A stretch of DNA of 64,000 nucleotides. Origin: Flexivirga caeni (GTDB lineage: Bacteria; Actinomycetota; Actinomycetes; Actinomycetales; Dermatophilaceae). The position numbers and the translations under genes were made by a program. The notes beneath the pieces were generated by a model. That model was not told the origin of the DNA. It saw nothing but the letters and a program-made list of their open reading frames with translations, and made no database searches. This document shows, in pieces, positions 47,199-55,650 of this stretch (its first letter is position 1; every line of letters begins with the position of its first letter). The stretch lies in the NCBI RefSeq assembly GCF_003724155.1, contig NZ_RJJQ01000010.1:124001-188000 (forward strand), in the 5' to 3' direction.

Positions 47199-48518
47199 TC
47201 ACGCTGCCCAGCGGATCGGCAGGCGCTTGACGCCGCGCTGGAAGTTCGAGCGCAGCAGCGCCGGCTCGCCGGCGAGCTGTATGTCGTGCGTCCGGCCGAG
47301 CACCTCGCGGAAGAGATCCGCCATCTGCACCCTGGCGAAATGCGCGCCGATGCACACGTGCGGGCCGTGGCCGAACACCCGGTGATTGTTGGGTTTCCGG
47401 TCGATGAGCAACGCGCCCGGCCAGTCGAACACCGCGGGGTCGCGGTTGGCTGCCAGGTAGGACACGACCACCTTGTCTCCGGCACGCACGCTCGTGCCGC
47501 CCAGCGTCACGTCCCGGGTCGCGGTCCGGCGGAAGGTCATCACCGGCGTCCACCAGCGCAGCAGCTCATCGACCGCCGTCGGAATCAGTGACGGGTCCGC
47601 GCGCAGCGCATGCATCGCGTCCGGGTTCGACAAGAGCGCAATCATCGCCCCCGGCAGACCGTTGCGCAGCGTCTCGTTGCCCGCGACGGCGAAGAGCCAG
47701 AACATGTTCTCGAACTCCTCGACCGACAGTTGCCCGCCGTCCTCCTCCCGCTGCGCCAGCAGGATCGACATGACGTCGTCACCGGGGTCGGCACGCTTGG
47801 CGTCGCCGAGCAGGTGTGCGTAGCGGTAGAGGTCCGGCATACCCTCGCGTCCGCGCGGGTCCGGCATCCGGCCGGAAGCGTCCGGGGCCGGCCGCAGGGC
47901 GACTGCCTCCCGGGCGATCGAAGTGCCCTGGGCCGCATTGAAACTCGCCGAACTCGCGTAGTCGGGGTCGAGGAAACCGATGACCCGATTGGACCAGTCG
48001 AACATCAGCCCCCGGTCCTCGGCAGGCACCCCGAGGATGTCCGCCAGCGTCAGCAACGGCAGGTCGGCGGCGACGTCCTTGGCAAAGTCGCATTCGTCCG
48101 GCCCGGACAGCATCCGGTCGACGATGTCCTTCGCGTGGCCGGCGATCCGGTCCTCCAGCCCCCGCACTGCCCTCGGCGTGAACGACGCGGCGATCATCTT
48201 CCGCAGCCGCGTGTGCTCGGGCGGATCCATGTTGAGCAGCATCCGGCGCACATAGTTCAGATCCTGCGGCGTCGCCGGGTCCCGGATCTGGGTGCCGCCG
48301 AGCGCGGACGAGTAGGTCGCCGGATCGCGCACGATTTCGGTGACCAGTGCATGATCGATCACCAGGTGATAGCCGGAACCCGCTGGCAACCCAGGGAGTT
48401 CGGGCTCGTCCACCCAGTGCACCGGGCCACGCGCACGCAGCTCTTCGATCAGCTCGAACGGCACACCCCGGGTGTAGGTGTCAGGGTCGTGCAGGACTGC
48501 CGTGGACGCCACCGGCAT
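47199..48518 (-). CDS. Cytochrome P450
   Basis: The 439-residue soluble P450 has the I-helix AGNETLRN (replacing the common AGxxTT), the ExxR region (DELLRWWTPV) and the heme loop FGHGPHVCIGAHFAR with the Cys ligand. MDPPEHTRLRKMI and the overall style resemble the CYP124/125/142 clan, which oxidises branched lipids and sterol side chains; this is a weak assignment. No ferredoxin partner is next to it. ATG 48518 lies 5 nt after the hydrolase stop. Confidence 0.92.
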   Translation of the reverse strand: MPVASTAVLHDPDTYTRGVPFELIEELRARGPVHWVDEPELPGLPAGSGYHLVIDHALVTEIVRDPATYSSALGGTQIRDPATPQDLNYVRRMLLNMDPPEHTRLRKMIAASFTPRAVRGLEDRIAGHAKDIVDRMLSGPDECDFAKDVAADLPLLTLADILGVPAEDRGLMFDWSNRVIGFLDPDYASSASFNAAQGTSIAREAVALRPAPDASGRMPDPRGREGMPDLYRYAHLLGDAKRADPGDDVMSILLAQREEDGGQLSVEEFENMFWLFAVAGNETLRNGLPGAMIALLSNPDAMHALRADPSLIPTAVDELLRWWTPVMTFRRTATRDVTLGGTSVRAGDKVVVSYLAANRDPAVFDWPGALLIDRKPNNHRVFGHGPHVCIGAHFARVQMADLFREVLGRTHDIQLAGEPALLRSNFQRGVKRLPIRWAA

Positions 48519-48523
48519 ACGGC

Positions 48524-49285
48524 TCAGGGGAGTTCGTCGAGGTCGTGACCGAGAGCGCCCATGAACGCGTCCGGCGACTCGTACATCGCGTAGTGCCCCG
48601 CGTCCTCGATGACGTCCAACCGGGCTCCGGGGTAGAGCTGCAGCCAGGTCGCCTCGCACGTCTGCGGACCGAGTGCCGGGTCTCGCGCCCCGGCGATGAG
48701 CCGCAACGGCACCTCGACCGCGGGCACCTCCTCATGGAAGTCGGTCGTGGCCCAGGAAGTCAGGTGGGCCCCGAACGCGTCCCGCCGCGAGTTGGCAACC
48801 GAGAAGCGCACCATCTGCTGCACCCACGCGTCCGGCTGCACGTTGCCGGTCGTGAAACCGATGATCGCCGCGCGGTTCTCGTCGCTCTCGGCGGCGCCGT
48901 CGAAGAGGGCCCACGAGTCGTCGTCGAACGGCAGGCCGGTCGGTGGCACCGGCGACACGCCGATCAGCCCGGTGACCCGCTCGGGCGCGTCGGCGAGGGT
49001 GCGCATCATCGCCGAGCCGCCCATCGAGTGACCGATCAGTGCGTAGCTATCCCAGCCGAGTTCGTCCGCGAGCGCGCGGGTGTCCGCGCTGATCTCGGCG
49101 AGCGTGTAATCGCCCGTCTCATCCTGACGACTGCCATATCCGCGATAGTCCAGGAATGCGACGGTGTAGCGGTTGCGGGCGAGGCGCTGCGGCAGTTCAC
49201 CCCAGCCCTCGGCCGATCCGAACCATCCATGCAGGGCGATCAGATGGACGGGGCCGGAGCCCACCACGACGTGTCCAATGCTCAT
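48524..49285 (-). CDS. Alpha/beta hydrolase
   Basis: The 253-residue protein has the oxyanion-hole segment LHGWFG, the nucleophile elbow GHSMGG (Ser about residue 90), an acid in GARDPALG and the catalytic His in EDAGHYAMYE. It is a general esterase/epoxide-hydrolase-like enzyme. First gene of the operon with the P450 and TmrB-like genes, so it may act on the same compound. ATG 49285. Confidence 0.9.
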   Translation of the reverse strand: MSIGHVVVGSGPVHLIALHGWFGSAEGWGELPQRLARNRYTVAFLDYRGYGSRQDETGDYTLAEISADTRALADELGWDSYALIGHSMGGSAMMRTLADAPERVTGLIGVSPVPPTGLPFDDDSWALFDGAAESDENRAAIIGFTTGNVQPDAWVQQMVRFSVANSRRDAFGAHLTSWATTDFHEEVPAVEVPLRLIAGARDPALGPQTCEATWLQLYPGARLDVIEDAGHYAMYESPDAFMGALGHDLDELP

Positions 49286-49317
49286 CCAGGCACGATATCC
49301 GTCGCGCGCGCCGAGCG

Positions 49318-49722
49318 TCAGGCCTTCGGCCGCCAGACGCCGGGCCGCAATTGGTAGGCGAGGTAGATGTGGGCCACGATGGCGGGCACGATCAGCACGA
49401 GCCACCACTGAAGGTGGTAGCCGATCAGCAAGCCGCTGAGCACACAGAGCCAGAGCGCGATGCCGAGGCGGATCGGGAACATCGCCTTCGCATGCTTGCG
49501 CTCCCACGGACCAGGGATCTGGTCGCCGAGACGAGCCAGTCGCTCGCCCAGTCCGTGCCGCACGAGGTCCGCACTCTCCGCCGGTTTGGGATGTTCCTGG
49601 CCGGATGCTGCTCCGTCGATCAACACGCTGATCATCTCCTCTTCGTGGTCGGCCCGGTAGGATGCGGGGTAGCACTTCGGCAACCGGCGATAGCGGCGTT
49701 CCAGCGAACCTTCGGACTTCAT
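49318..49722 (-). CDS. PadR-linked small membrane protein
   Basis: The 134-residue protein has a soluble N-terminal part (LERRYRRLPKCYPASYR then EEEMISVLIDGA, a form seen in proteins encoded next to PadR genes, HAAS-like) and two C-terminal TM segments. It overlaps the PadR gene upstream (ATGA). Such pairs may couple a membrane signal to the regulator; function unknown. Confidence 0.78.
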   Translation of the reverse strand: MKSEGSLERRYRRLPKCYPASYRADHEEEMISVLIDGAASGQEHPKPAESADLVRHGLGERLARLGDQIPGPWERKHAKAMFPIRLGIALWLCVLSGLLIGYHLQWWLVLIVPAIVAHIYLAYQLRPGVWRPKA

Positions 49723-50054
49723 GACGTCCCCATCTCCGGTCGTAGCCGTCGTAGCGCAGCACGCGAATTGGCGCGCAACCGCTCCGCTTCCGTCGCCAGG
49801 CGCTCGCGCCCGCCGCCGGTGATTGCGTAATAGCGGCGCAGCCGCCCCGCCACCACTTCCTCTCGATCCGGCTCGATGAGGCCCTCACCGACCAGCCGGT
49901 CCAGCGCGGCGTAGAGCGTGCCCGCCTTGAGCCGGACGCGCCCGCCGGAGACCTCCTCGACGTCCGCGATGATGCCGTAGCCGTGCTGGGTGCCACCGGC
50001 CAACGCAGTCAGGATGAGGAAGCTGACCTCGTGCATCGTGCGTTTCGTGCTCAT
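49719..50054 (-). CDS. PadR-family transcriptional regulator
   Basis: The 111-residue winged-helix protein has the PadR pattern LILTALAGGTQHGYGI, then VRLKAGTLYAALDRLVGEGLIEPD and RRYYAITGGGRERL. It starts at ATG 50054. A perfect palindrome sits 10 bp upstream, consistent with autorepression. It controls the adjacent membrane protein gene. Confidence 0.93.
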   Translation of the reverse strand: MSTKRTMHEVSFLILTALAGGTQHGYGIIADVEEVSGGRVRLKAGTLYAALDRLVGEGLIEPDREEVVAGRLRRYYAITGGGRERLATEAERLRANSRAALRRLRPEMGTS

Positions 50055-50063
50055 CTGACCAGA

Positions 50064-50084
50064 ATATGCAGTCCAGCTGCATAT
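50064..50084. promoter_or_regulatory. Putative PadR operator
   Basis: Perfect inverted repeat ATATGCAG-N5-CTGCATAT lies immediately upstream of the PadR start and 67 bp from the divergent antitoxin gene. PadR proteins bind AT-rich dyads of this kind. Confidence 0.65.
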
Positions 50085-50150
50085 GACAAGAGCTGAGCCG
50101 GTCGTCACGACAACTGCCGCTTGTCGGAGGCTCGCCGTACCCTGAAAGGC

Positions 50151-50396
50151 ATGACTCGAGAACTGGCTGAAGTAATCGCTGCCGGCAAAGCTCTCGACGC
50201 CGACGAGCGCGAGATTGCCGCCCTGGCGCTACAACACGTCGAGGACGATGAGCAGGCCGCGATCGATGACGCCTGGGAGGAGGAGATCGATCGCCGCGTC
50301 GACGACATCCTGTCCGGCAAGGTCGAACTGGTCGACGGCGAAGAGACCTTCCGGATGATTCGTGCCGAGCTAGCCGCCCGCCGGCACGACACGTGA
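50151..50396 (+). CDS. Antitoxin, addiction-module component family
   Basis: The 81-residue acidic helical protein has a C-terminal DDAWEEEIDRRVDDILSGKVELVDGEE, broken by the family motif WEEEIxRR (TIGR02574-type antitoxins). An AAAGG site precedes ATG 50151. Its stop overlaps the toxin gene (GTGA). It neutralises the RelE/ParE-type toxin that follows. Confidence 0.85.
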   Translation: MTRELAEVIAAGKALDADEREIAALALQHVEDDEQAAIDDAWEEEIDRRVDDILSGKVELVDGEETFRMIRAELAARRHDT

Positions 50397-50719
50397 CGCC
50401 CCTGCCCTGGCGCGATCATCCCGCTGCCCGTGCCGAATTACGCGATGCCGCAATCTGGTACGACGACCGGGACACCGGCCTTGGCGACCGGCTGCTTGCT
50501 ACGGCAAGAGCCGAGGTTTCCTTCATCCAGTCCTGGCCAGATGCCGCTCCGCTCTATTCCGGACGCCGGCGAGTTCCGGTCATCCGACGCAAGAGTGTGG
50601 AGACGTTCCCATACGGGATCATCTACTTCGTTCGCGACAACGAGGTAATCGTGGTCGCCTACGCGCACGAGAAGCGTCGCCCCGGCTACTGGCGTAAGCG
50701 CCTCGACGACCTCGGATAA
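50393..50719 (+). CDS. RelE/ParE-type toxin
   Basis: The 108-residue basic protein has the ParE/RelE fold pattern: HPAARAELRDAAIWYDDR, GLGDRLLATARAEV, RRKSVETFPYGIIYFV and VVAYAHEKRRPGYWRKR. It would inhibit translation or gyrase; which one cannot be told from sequence. Coupled to its antitoxin at GTG 50393. Confidence 0.88.
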   Translation: MTPLPWRDHPAARAELRDAAIWYDDRDTGLGDRLLATARAEVSFIQSWPDAAPLYSGRRRVPVIRRKSVETFPYGIIYFVRDNEVIVVAYAHEKRRPGYWRKRLDDLG

Positions 50720-50763
50720 CGCGAGACCAGGATCTGGACCCAAACTTCGAGTGCACTACATAT

Positions 50764-50778
50764 ATAACTGATAGTTAT
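50764..50778. promoter_or_regulatory. AT-rich dyad upstream of korA
   Basis: ATAACT-GAT-AGTTAT, a perfect 15-bp palindrome in an AT-rich patch 77 bp before korA. The surrounding ATATATAAC could serve as a -10 region. It may be an operator; no regulator gene is adjacent. Confidence 0.4.
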
Positions 50779-50854
50779 CGACACTCACCCCCGATTCAAT
50801 GACTGCCATCCCCCCGCGTAGATTTGTCGCGAGGAACCGAATGCGGGAGAAGCA

Positions 50855-52744
50855 GTGAGCAACCTGAAGCAGATCAACAGCGTCGTCGTGCGCTTCGCGG
50901 GAGACTCCGGCGACGGCATGCAGCTGACCGGCGACCGCTTCACCAGTGACTCGGCAGTGCTCGGCATCGACCTGTCGACGCTACCCAACTTCCCCGCCGA
51001 GATCCGCGCGCCCCAGGGCACGCTGCCCGGCGTGTCCAGCTTTCAGCTGCACTTCGCCGACCACAGCGCGCTGACGCCCGGCGATGCTCCCGATGTGCTC
51101 GTCGCGATGAACCCGGCGGCGCTCAAAGCCAACCTCGGCGACCTGCCGCGCGGCTCGACGATCATCGTCAACAGCGACGAGTTCACCAAGCGCAATCTGT
51201 CGAAGGTCGGCTACCCCACCAGCCCGCTCGATGACGACTCGCTGGAGGCGTGGCAGGTGCATGCGGTGCCGCTGACCTCGATCACCGTCGAGGCGCTCGC
51301 CGACTTCGATCTCGGCCGCAAGGACAAGGAACGCGCGAAGAACATGTTCACGCTCGGCCTGCTCTCCTGGATGTACACGCGACCCCTCGACGGCACGTAC
51401 GCCTTCCTGCGCACCAAGTTCGCGAAACAGCCCGACATCCTGGAGGCCAACCTGACGGCGCTTCGCGCCGGTCATGCGTATGGCGAAACCACCGAAGCAT
51501 TCTCGGTGCAGTATGCCGTGGCGCCTGCGCCGATGGAGCCGGGCACCTATCGCAACATCACCGGAAACGTCGCCACGGCATACGGTTTGGCGACCGCCGC
51601 GCACCGGGCGAAACTTCCACTCGTGCTCGGCAGCTACCCGATCACGCCTGCCTCCGATCTGCTGCACAACCTGTCGCGGCTCAAGCACTTCGGCGTCACG
51701 ACCATCCAGGCGGAGGACGAGATCGCGGCGGTCGGCTCGGCGCTCGGCGCATCCTTCGGCGGCGCGATCGGCGTCACCACCACCAGCGGTCCCGGTCTCG
51801 CGCTGAAATCCGAAACCATTGGTCTCGCAGTCGCACTCGAACTCCCACTGGTCGTCATCGACGTGCAACGCGGCGGCCCGTCCACCGGGCTGCCGACCAA
51901 GACCGAGCAGGCCGATCTGCTGCAAGCGATGTTCGGCCGCAACGGCGAGTCACCGGTCGCAGTCATCGCGGCAAACTCGCCGGCCGACTGTTTCGAAGCC
52001 GCGGTCGACGCGGTGCGCATTGCGACGACCTATCGCACACCGGTCATCCTGCTCACCGACGGATACCTCGCCAACGGTTCGCAGCCGTGGCGACTGCCGG
52101 CCTCGATCGATGAATTGCCCGACCTGTCAGTGGAGTTCGCCAGCGAGCCGAACGCGACGGACGCCAAGGGCAACCCCGTCTTCCACCCCTACGTCCGCGA
52201 CGCGGAAACCCTGGCCCGCGCATGGGCGGTGCCGGGCACGCCCGGGCTGGAGCATCGGGTGGGCGGCATCGAGAAGGCCGACGGCACCGGTGAGATCAGC
52301 TACGACCCGGCCAACCACGACCACATGGTGCGCACCCGGCAGGCGAAGATCGACGGCATCGTCGTGCCCGACCTCGCTGTCGACGACCCGTCCGGAGACG
52401 CGAAACTGCTTGTGCTGGGCTGGGGTTCGACATACGGCCCGATCGCAGCCGGGGTGCGGCTCGCCCGCGCCACCGGCGCGAGGGTCGCCCGCGCCCACCT
52501 GCGCAACCTCGCGCCGCTGCCCGCCAACCTCGGCGACGTGCTGCGGTCCTACGACCGGGTGCTGCTGCCGGAGATGAACCTCGGGCAACTCGCCCTGCTG
52601 TTGCGCGGGAAGTATCTGGTCGACATACGAAGCCACACCGCAGTGCGCGGACTGCCTTTCACCGCAGTCGAAATCGCCACCGCCATCGACGAGCACCTCG
52701 ACAAGCTCGACGGACTCGTCGGAGACCAGGAGGGAACAGCGTGA
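50855..52744 (+). CDS. korA: 2-oxoacid:ferredoxin oxidoreductase, fused gamma-alpha subunit (KorA)
   Basis: The 629-residue protein has an N-terminal gamma domain (VVRFAGDSGDGMQLTGDRF) and a C-terminal alpha/pyrimidine-binding domain from about residue 230 (GSYPITPASDLLHNL; AEDEIAAVGSALGASFGGAIG). With KorB it oxidises 2-oxoglutarate (or pyruvate) with CoA, reducing ferredoxin, as an alternative to 2-oxoglutarate dehydrogenase. GTG 50855 has a GGGAGAAG site; overlaps korB. Confidence 0.94.
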   Translation: MSNLKQINSVVVRFAGDSGDGMQLTGDRFTSDSAVLGIDLSTLPNFPAEIRAPQGTLPGVSSFQLHFADHSALTPGDAPDVLVAMNPAALKANLGDLPRGSTIIVNSDEFTKRNLSKVGYPTSPLDDDSLEAWQVHAVPLTSITVEALADFDLGRKDKERAKNMFTLGLLSWMYTRPLDGTYAFLRTKFAKQPDILEANLTALRAGHAYGETTEAFSVQYAVAPAPMEPGTYRNITGNVATAYGLATAAHRAKLPLVLGSYPITPASDLLHNLSRLKHFGVTTIQAEDEIAAVGSALGASFGGAIGVTTTSGPGLALKSETIGLAVALELPLVVIDVQRGGPSTGLPTKTEQADLLQAMFGRNGESPVAVIAANSPADCFEAAVDAVRIATTYRTPVILLTDGYLANGSQPWRLPASIDELPDLSVEFASEPNATDAKGNPVFHPYVRDAETLARAWAVPGTPGLEHRVGGIEKADGTGEISYDPANHDHMVRTRQAKIDGIVVPDLAVDDPSGDAKLLVLGWGSTYGPIAAGVRLARATGARVARAHLRNLAPLPANLGDVLRSYDRVLLPEMNLGQLALLLRGKYLVDIRSHTAVRGLPFTAVEIATAIDEHLDKLDGLVGDQEGTA

Positions 52745-53823
52745 GCACCATCGATCTGGGTATGCCGACATCCGGCATCGCCGGAGTCCCGCTGCTCGCC
52801 CACGGCGAGCAGCAGACCAAGCGCGACTTCACGTCCGACCAGGAGGTGCGGTGGTGTCCCGGGTGCGGCGACTACATCATCCTGAACGCCGTGCAGAGCT
52901 TCCTGCCGGAGCTCGGCCTGCGCCGGGAGAACATCGTCTTCATCTCCGGCATCGGCTGCTCCAGCCGTTTCCCGTACTACCTGGACACCTACGGGATGCA
53001 CTCGATCCACGGGCGGGCGCCGGCGATCGCGACCGGTCTCGCGACGAGCCGGCCCGACCTGTCGGTGTGGGTCGTCACCGGCGACGGTGACGCGCTCTCG
53101 ATCGGTGGCAACCACCTCATCCACGCGCTGCGGCGCAACGTGAACCTCAAGATCCTGCTCTTCAACAACAAGATCTACGGGCTCACCAAGGGGCAGTACT
53201 CCCCGACGTCGGAAGTCGGCGCCGTCACCAAGTCGACGCCGTTCGGGTCGGTCGACCAGCCGTTCAACCCGATCTCGCTCGCACTCGGCGCTGAAGCGAG
53301 TTTCGTTGCACGCACGATCGATTCGGACCGCAAGCACCTCACGGACGTGCTGCGCGCCGCTGCCCAGCACCGGGGGTCCGCGCTCGTGGAGATCTACCAG
53401 AACTGCCCGATCTTCAACGACGGCGCGTTCGACGTGCTCAAGGATGCGCAGGAGAGCGTCGCCCGGGTGCTGCGGCTGGTCGACGGTGAGCCGGTGCGAG
53501 CCGGCGAGGGCGATGACGCGCGCGTCGTCATCCGCACTGACGCCGGCGAGTTGGAGCTGGTCCCCGAACCCGGAGCCGACCCGGCACGGGTCGTCGTACA
53601 CGACGCGTCCGCACCGAACCCGGCGGCCGCGTTCGCGATGTCCCGCTTCGACGGCCCCGACATGACCACCGTCCCGATGGGCATCTTCCGCAACGTCGCC
53701 CGGCCGACGTATGACGACGGTGTGCGCGCCCAGGTCGCGGCGGCCTCACCGGACGGCCCGGCCACCGACGACGAGCTGCTCGCGCTGCTGCACGGCGGCG
53801 ACACCTGGTCCGTGACGGGCTGA
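52741..53823 (+). CDS. korB: 2-oxoacid:ferredoxin oxidoreductase beta subunit (KorB)
   Basis: The 360-residue thiamine-diphosphate subunit has CPGCGDY (cluster ligands), GIGCSSRFPYY, and the TPP motif GDGDALSIGGNH followed by NNKIYGLTKGQYSPTS. A C-terminal extension of about 60 residues is acidic. It starts at GTG 52741 within the korA end. No ferredoxin gene is adjacent, so the electron carrier is encoded elsewhere. Confidence 0.95.
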   Translation: MSTIDLGMPTSGIAGVPLLAHGEQQTKRDFTSDQEVRWCPGCGDYIILNAVQSFLPELGLRRENIVFISGIGCSSRFPYYLDTYGMHSIHGRAPAIATGLATSRPDLSVWVVTGDGDALSIGGNHLIHALRRNVNLKILLFNNKIYGLTKGQYSPTSEVGAVTKSTPFGSVDQPFNPISLALGAEASFVARTIDSDRKHLTDVLRAAAQHRGSALVEIYQNCPIFNDGAFDVLKDAQESVARVLRLVDGEPVRAGEGDDARVVIRTDAGELELVPEPGADPARVVVHDASAPNPAAAFAMSRFDGPDMTTVPMGIFRNVARPTYDDGVRAQVAAASPDGPATDDELLALLHGGDTWSVTG

Positions 53824-53835
53824 ACTGCCTCCTCG

Positions 53836-53920
53836 ATCGAGAGGACCCCAAGCGCATCGAGAGGACCCGAAATCCGGTCCCATTTTCGGGTCCCCTCGAT
53901 CGGTTTCGGGTCCTTTCGAT
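53836..53920. repeat. Four copies of a 17-bp repeat, two direct and two inverted
   Basis: Copies ATCGAGAGGACCC(C/G)AA at 53836-53852 and 53856-53872 are followed by inverted copies TTTCGGGTCC(C/T)(C/T)TCGAT at 53884-53900 and 53904-53920. Within each pair the start-to-start distance is exactly 20 bp. Copies 2 and 3 can form a 17-bp stem with one mismatch, so the unit could end korB transcription, but the outer pair is not needed for that. Confidence 0.8.
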
Positions 53921-53974
53921 CAGAGGGCAAGACCGGCCGACGGCGCTGCACGCCGGGCCCTAGATTGAGAGCCG

Positions 53975-54934
53975 ATGGACGACAGCATCGCGAAGCCGCC
54001 CGCACCGACCGCACCCCCGATGCGGGGCAACGGTGCTGCATACGGGTTGCTCGCGTACTTCCTGTGGGGTGCGTTCCCGCTCTACTTCGACGCGCTGAAA
54101 CCGGCCGGTGCGTGGGAGGTGCTGGCGCACCGCATCGTCTGGACCCTGGCCGTCTGCCTGGTGGCGCTCGCGGTCACGCGCAACCTCGGTTTCCTGCGGC
54201 GAATGTTCGCGAACCGGCGGCGACTGGCCATGACCACACTCGCCGGTCTGCTGATCGCGGTCAACTGGGGCGTCTACATCCAGGCGGTGGTCTCCGGGCA
54301 CACGGTCGAGGCGGCACTCGGCTACTTTCTGAACCCGCTGGTCACCGTCGCTCTCGGCGTCGTGGTGCTGCGCGAGCGGCTGCGGACGCTGCAATGGGTT
54401 GCCGTCGGCGTTGGTGCGCTGGCGTGCATCTACCTGGCAGTCGACTACGGCCGGCCGCCGTGGATCTCGGTCATCCTGGCGCTGTCGTTCGCCAGCTACG
54501 GGCTGATGAAGAACCGCATCGGCGGGTCACTCACCGCCATCGAGAGCCTGACGGCCGAGAGCGCCGCCCTCACCCCGATCGCAATCATCATGCTGTTCGT
54601 CGTCGGTATGACGGGCCACGCCACCTTCACCTCACACGGTCCCGGCCACTTCGCACTGCTGCTCAGCGCCGGCATCGTCACCGCGGTGCCGCTGCTGCTC
54701 TTTGCCGCGGCGGCCAGCCGGTTGCCGCTGGTCACGATCGGCATGCTGCAGTTCATCACGCCGATCCTGCAACTGCTCTGCGGTGTCCTTCTGCTCGGTG
54801 AGCACATGCCCACAGCACGCTGGATCGGCTTCGCGATCGTGTGGATTGCGCTGGTATTGCTGACGGTCGACTCCCTGACCGCCAGCACCCGGGCACGGCG
54901 ACTCGCCCGCGCCGCAGAGGGCTGCGCGATGTGA
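53975..54934 (+). CDS. rarD: EamA-family transporter RarD
   Basis: The 319-residue protein has about ten TM segments and the RarD features: AAYGLLAYFLWGAFPLYF at the start, VNWGVYIQAVVSGHTVEAALGYFLNPLV (split here by its loop) and the second-repeat LASRLPLV-like AASRLPLVTIGMLQFITPIL. It was first named for chloramphenicol sensitivity; the substrate is not established. ATG 53975. Confidence 0.93.
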   Translation: MDDSIAKPPAPTAPPMRGNGAAYGLLAYFLWGAFPLYFDALKPAGAWEVLAHRIVWTLAVCLVALAVTRNLGFLRRMFANRRRLAMTTLAGLLIAVNWGVYIQAVVSGHTVEAALGYFLNPLVTVALGVVVLRERLRTLQWVAVGVGALACIYLAVDYGRPPWISVILALSFASYGLMKNRIGGSLTAIESLTAESAALTPIAIIMLFVVGMTGHATFTSHGPGHFALLLSAGIVTAVPLLLFAAAASRLPLVTIGMLQFITPILQLLCGVLLLGEHMPTARWIGFAIVWIALVLLTVDSLTASTRARRLARAAEGCAM

Positions 54935-54940
54935 GCCCCG

Positions 54941-55339
54941 TCAGTGAACGTCGATGACCTCCACGATCGCATCGATTCCCTTGAAATCAGCGGGGTTCCG
55001 GGTGAGAACAGCGGCACCGGAAGCCTTGGCGGTCGCGGCGATCAACAGATCGGCGACGCGGGAGCGCGGGTTTCGTCCACGTTGTCGCACCGCCGCGGCA
55101 ATAGCACCGAACCAGTGGGCAGCCTCGGCGTCATACGGAATCGGATCGTAGGTGGCGAGGATGGCGCGGTAGCGCCCTTCCCTCACCGCCAACTCGATCG
55201 TGTCAGCCACGTGCAGGCCATAGGCGAGCTCCCCCATCGTGATGGCAGCAACGCCGACCAACCGGGCGTATCGCGACACGTCCACCGGAGGGTCTATCAC
55301 GACCGAGGTATCGAGCACCCCCAATGCGACAGGTGTCAC
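54941..55339 (-). CDS. PIN-domain ribonuclease toxin (VapC-like)
   Basis: The 132-residue PIN domain has the acidic residues of the active site: Asp in VLDTSVVID, Glu in TMGELAYG, Asp in RVADLLIAATA and Asp in TRNPADF. GTG 55339 overlaps the antitoxin stop. It cleaves RNA when freed from its antitoxin. Confidence 0.92.
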   Translation of the reverse strand: MTPVALGVLDTSVVIDPPVDVSRYARLVGVAAITMGELAYGLHVADTIELAVREGRYRAILATYDPIPYDAEAAHWFGAIAAAVRQRGRNPRSRVADLLIAATAKASGAAVLTRNPADFKGIDAIVEVIDVH

Positions 55340-55617
55340 CCGCGCTCCCACGGGTCCGTGACGGTCTGGTCGAACTGCTGGTCCAATTCGCGCACATCGG
55401 CCAGCCACGCCATGGATGCCTGATCGCCAAGCGGCGACCACACCGGCAGCTGGTCCGCCGGCCGGAAGCGCGGTGGGGTCACCCTCGGGACATGCGGCAC
55501 GAGGTCGATCGCCGGCACCCCGTCGGTCGCCACGGTAATGCGCTCCCCGGCACGAACCCGCTTGATGATCTGGGCGTAGTTGTTGCGCAGTTCTCGCGCC
55601 GGAATCGTCGTGGCCAT
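55336..55617 (-). CDS. Phd/YefM-family antitoxin
   Basis: The 93-residue protein has the Phd/YefM DNA-binding N-terminus (MATTIPARELRNNYAQIIKRV, then AGERITVATDGVPAIDLVPH) and a C-terminal arm that binds the PIN toxin (ELDQQFDQTVTDPWERG). ATG 55617. It is likely to autorepress through the dyad just upstream. Confidence 0.92.
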   Translation of the reverse strand: MATTIPARELRNNYAQIIKRVRAGERITVATDGVPAIDLVPHVPRVTPPRFRPADQLPVWSPLGDQASMAWLADVRELDQQFDQTVTDPWERG

Positions 55618-55624
55618 ATATCGA

Positions 55625-55645
55625 TCGTAGCCTGCTTCGCTACGA
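55625..55645. promoter_or_regulatory. Putative Phd/YefM operator
   Basis: Perfect inverted repeat TCGTAGC-N7-GCTACGA begins 8 bp upstream of the antitoxin start, with a further CTACGA half-site at 55651-55656. Its position in the 33-bp gap after the cysteine hydrolase gene fits autoregulation of the toxin-antitoxin pair. Confidence 0.7.
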
Positions 55646-55650
55646 AGTGA

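Noticed and set aside
53836-53920. CRISPR array
   Set aside because: The repeats are only 17 bp, spacers are 3-11 bp, two copies are inverted and no cas genes are near.
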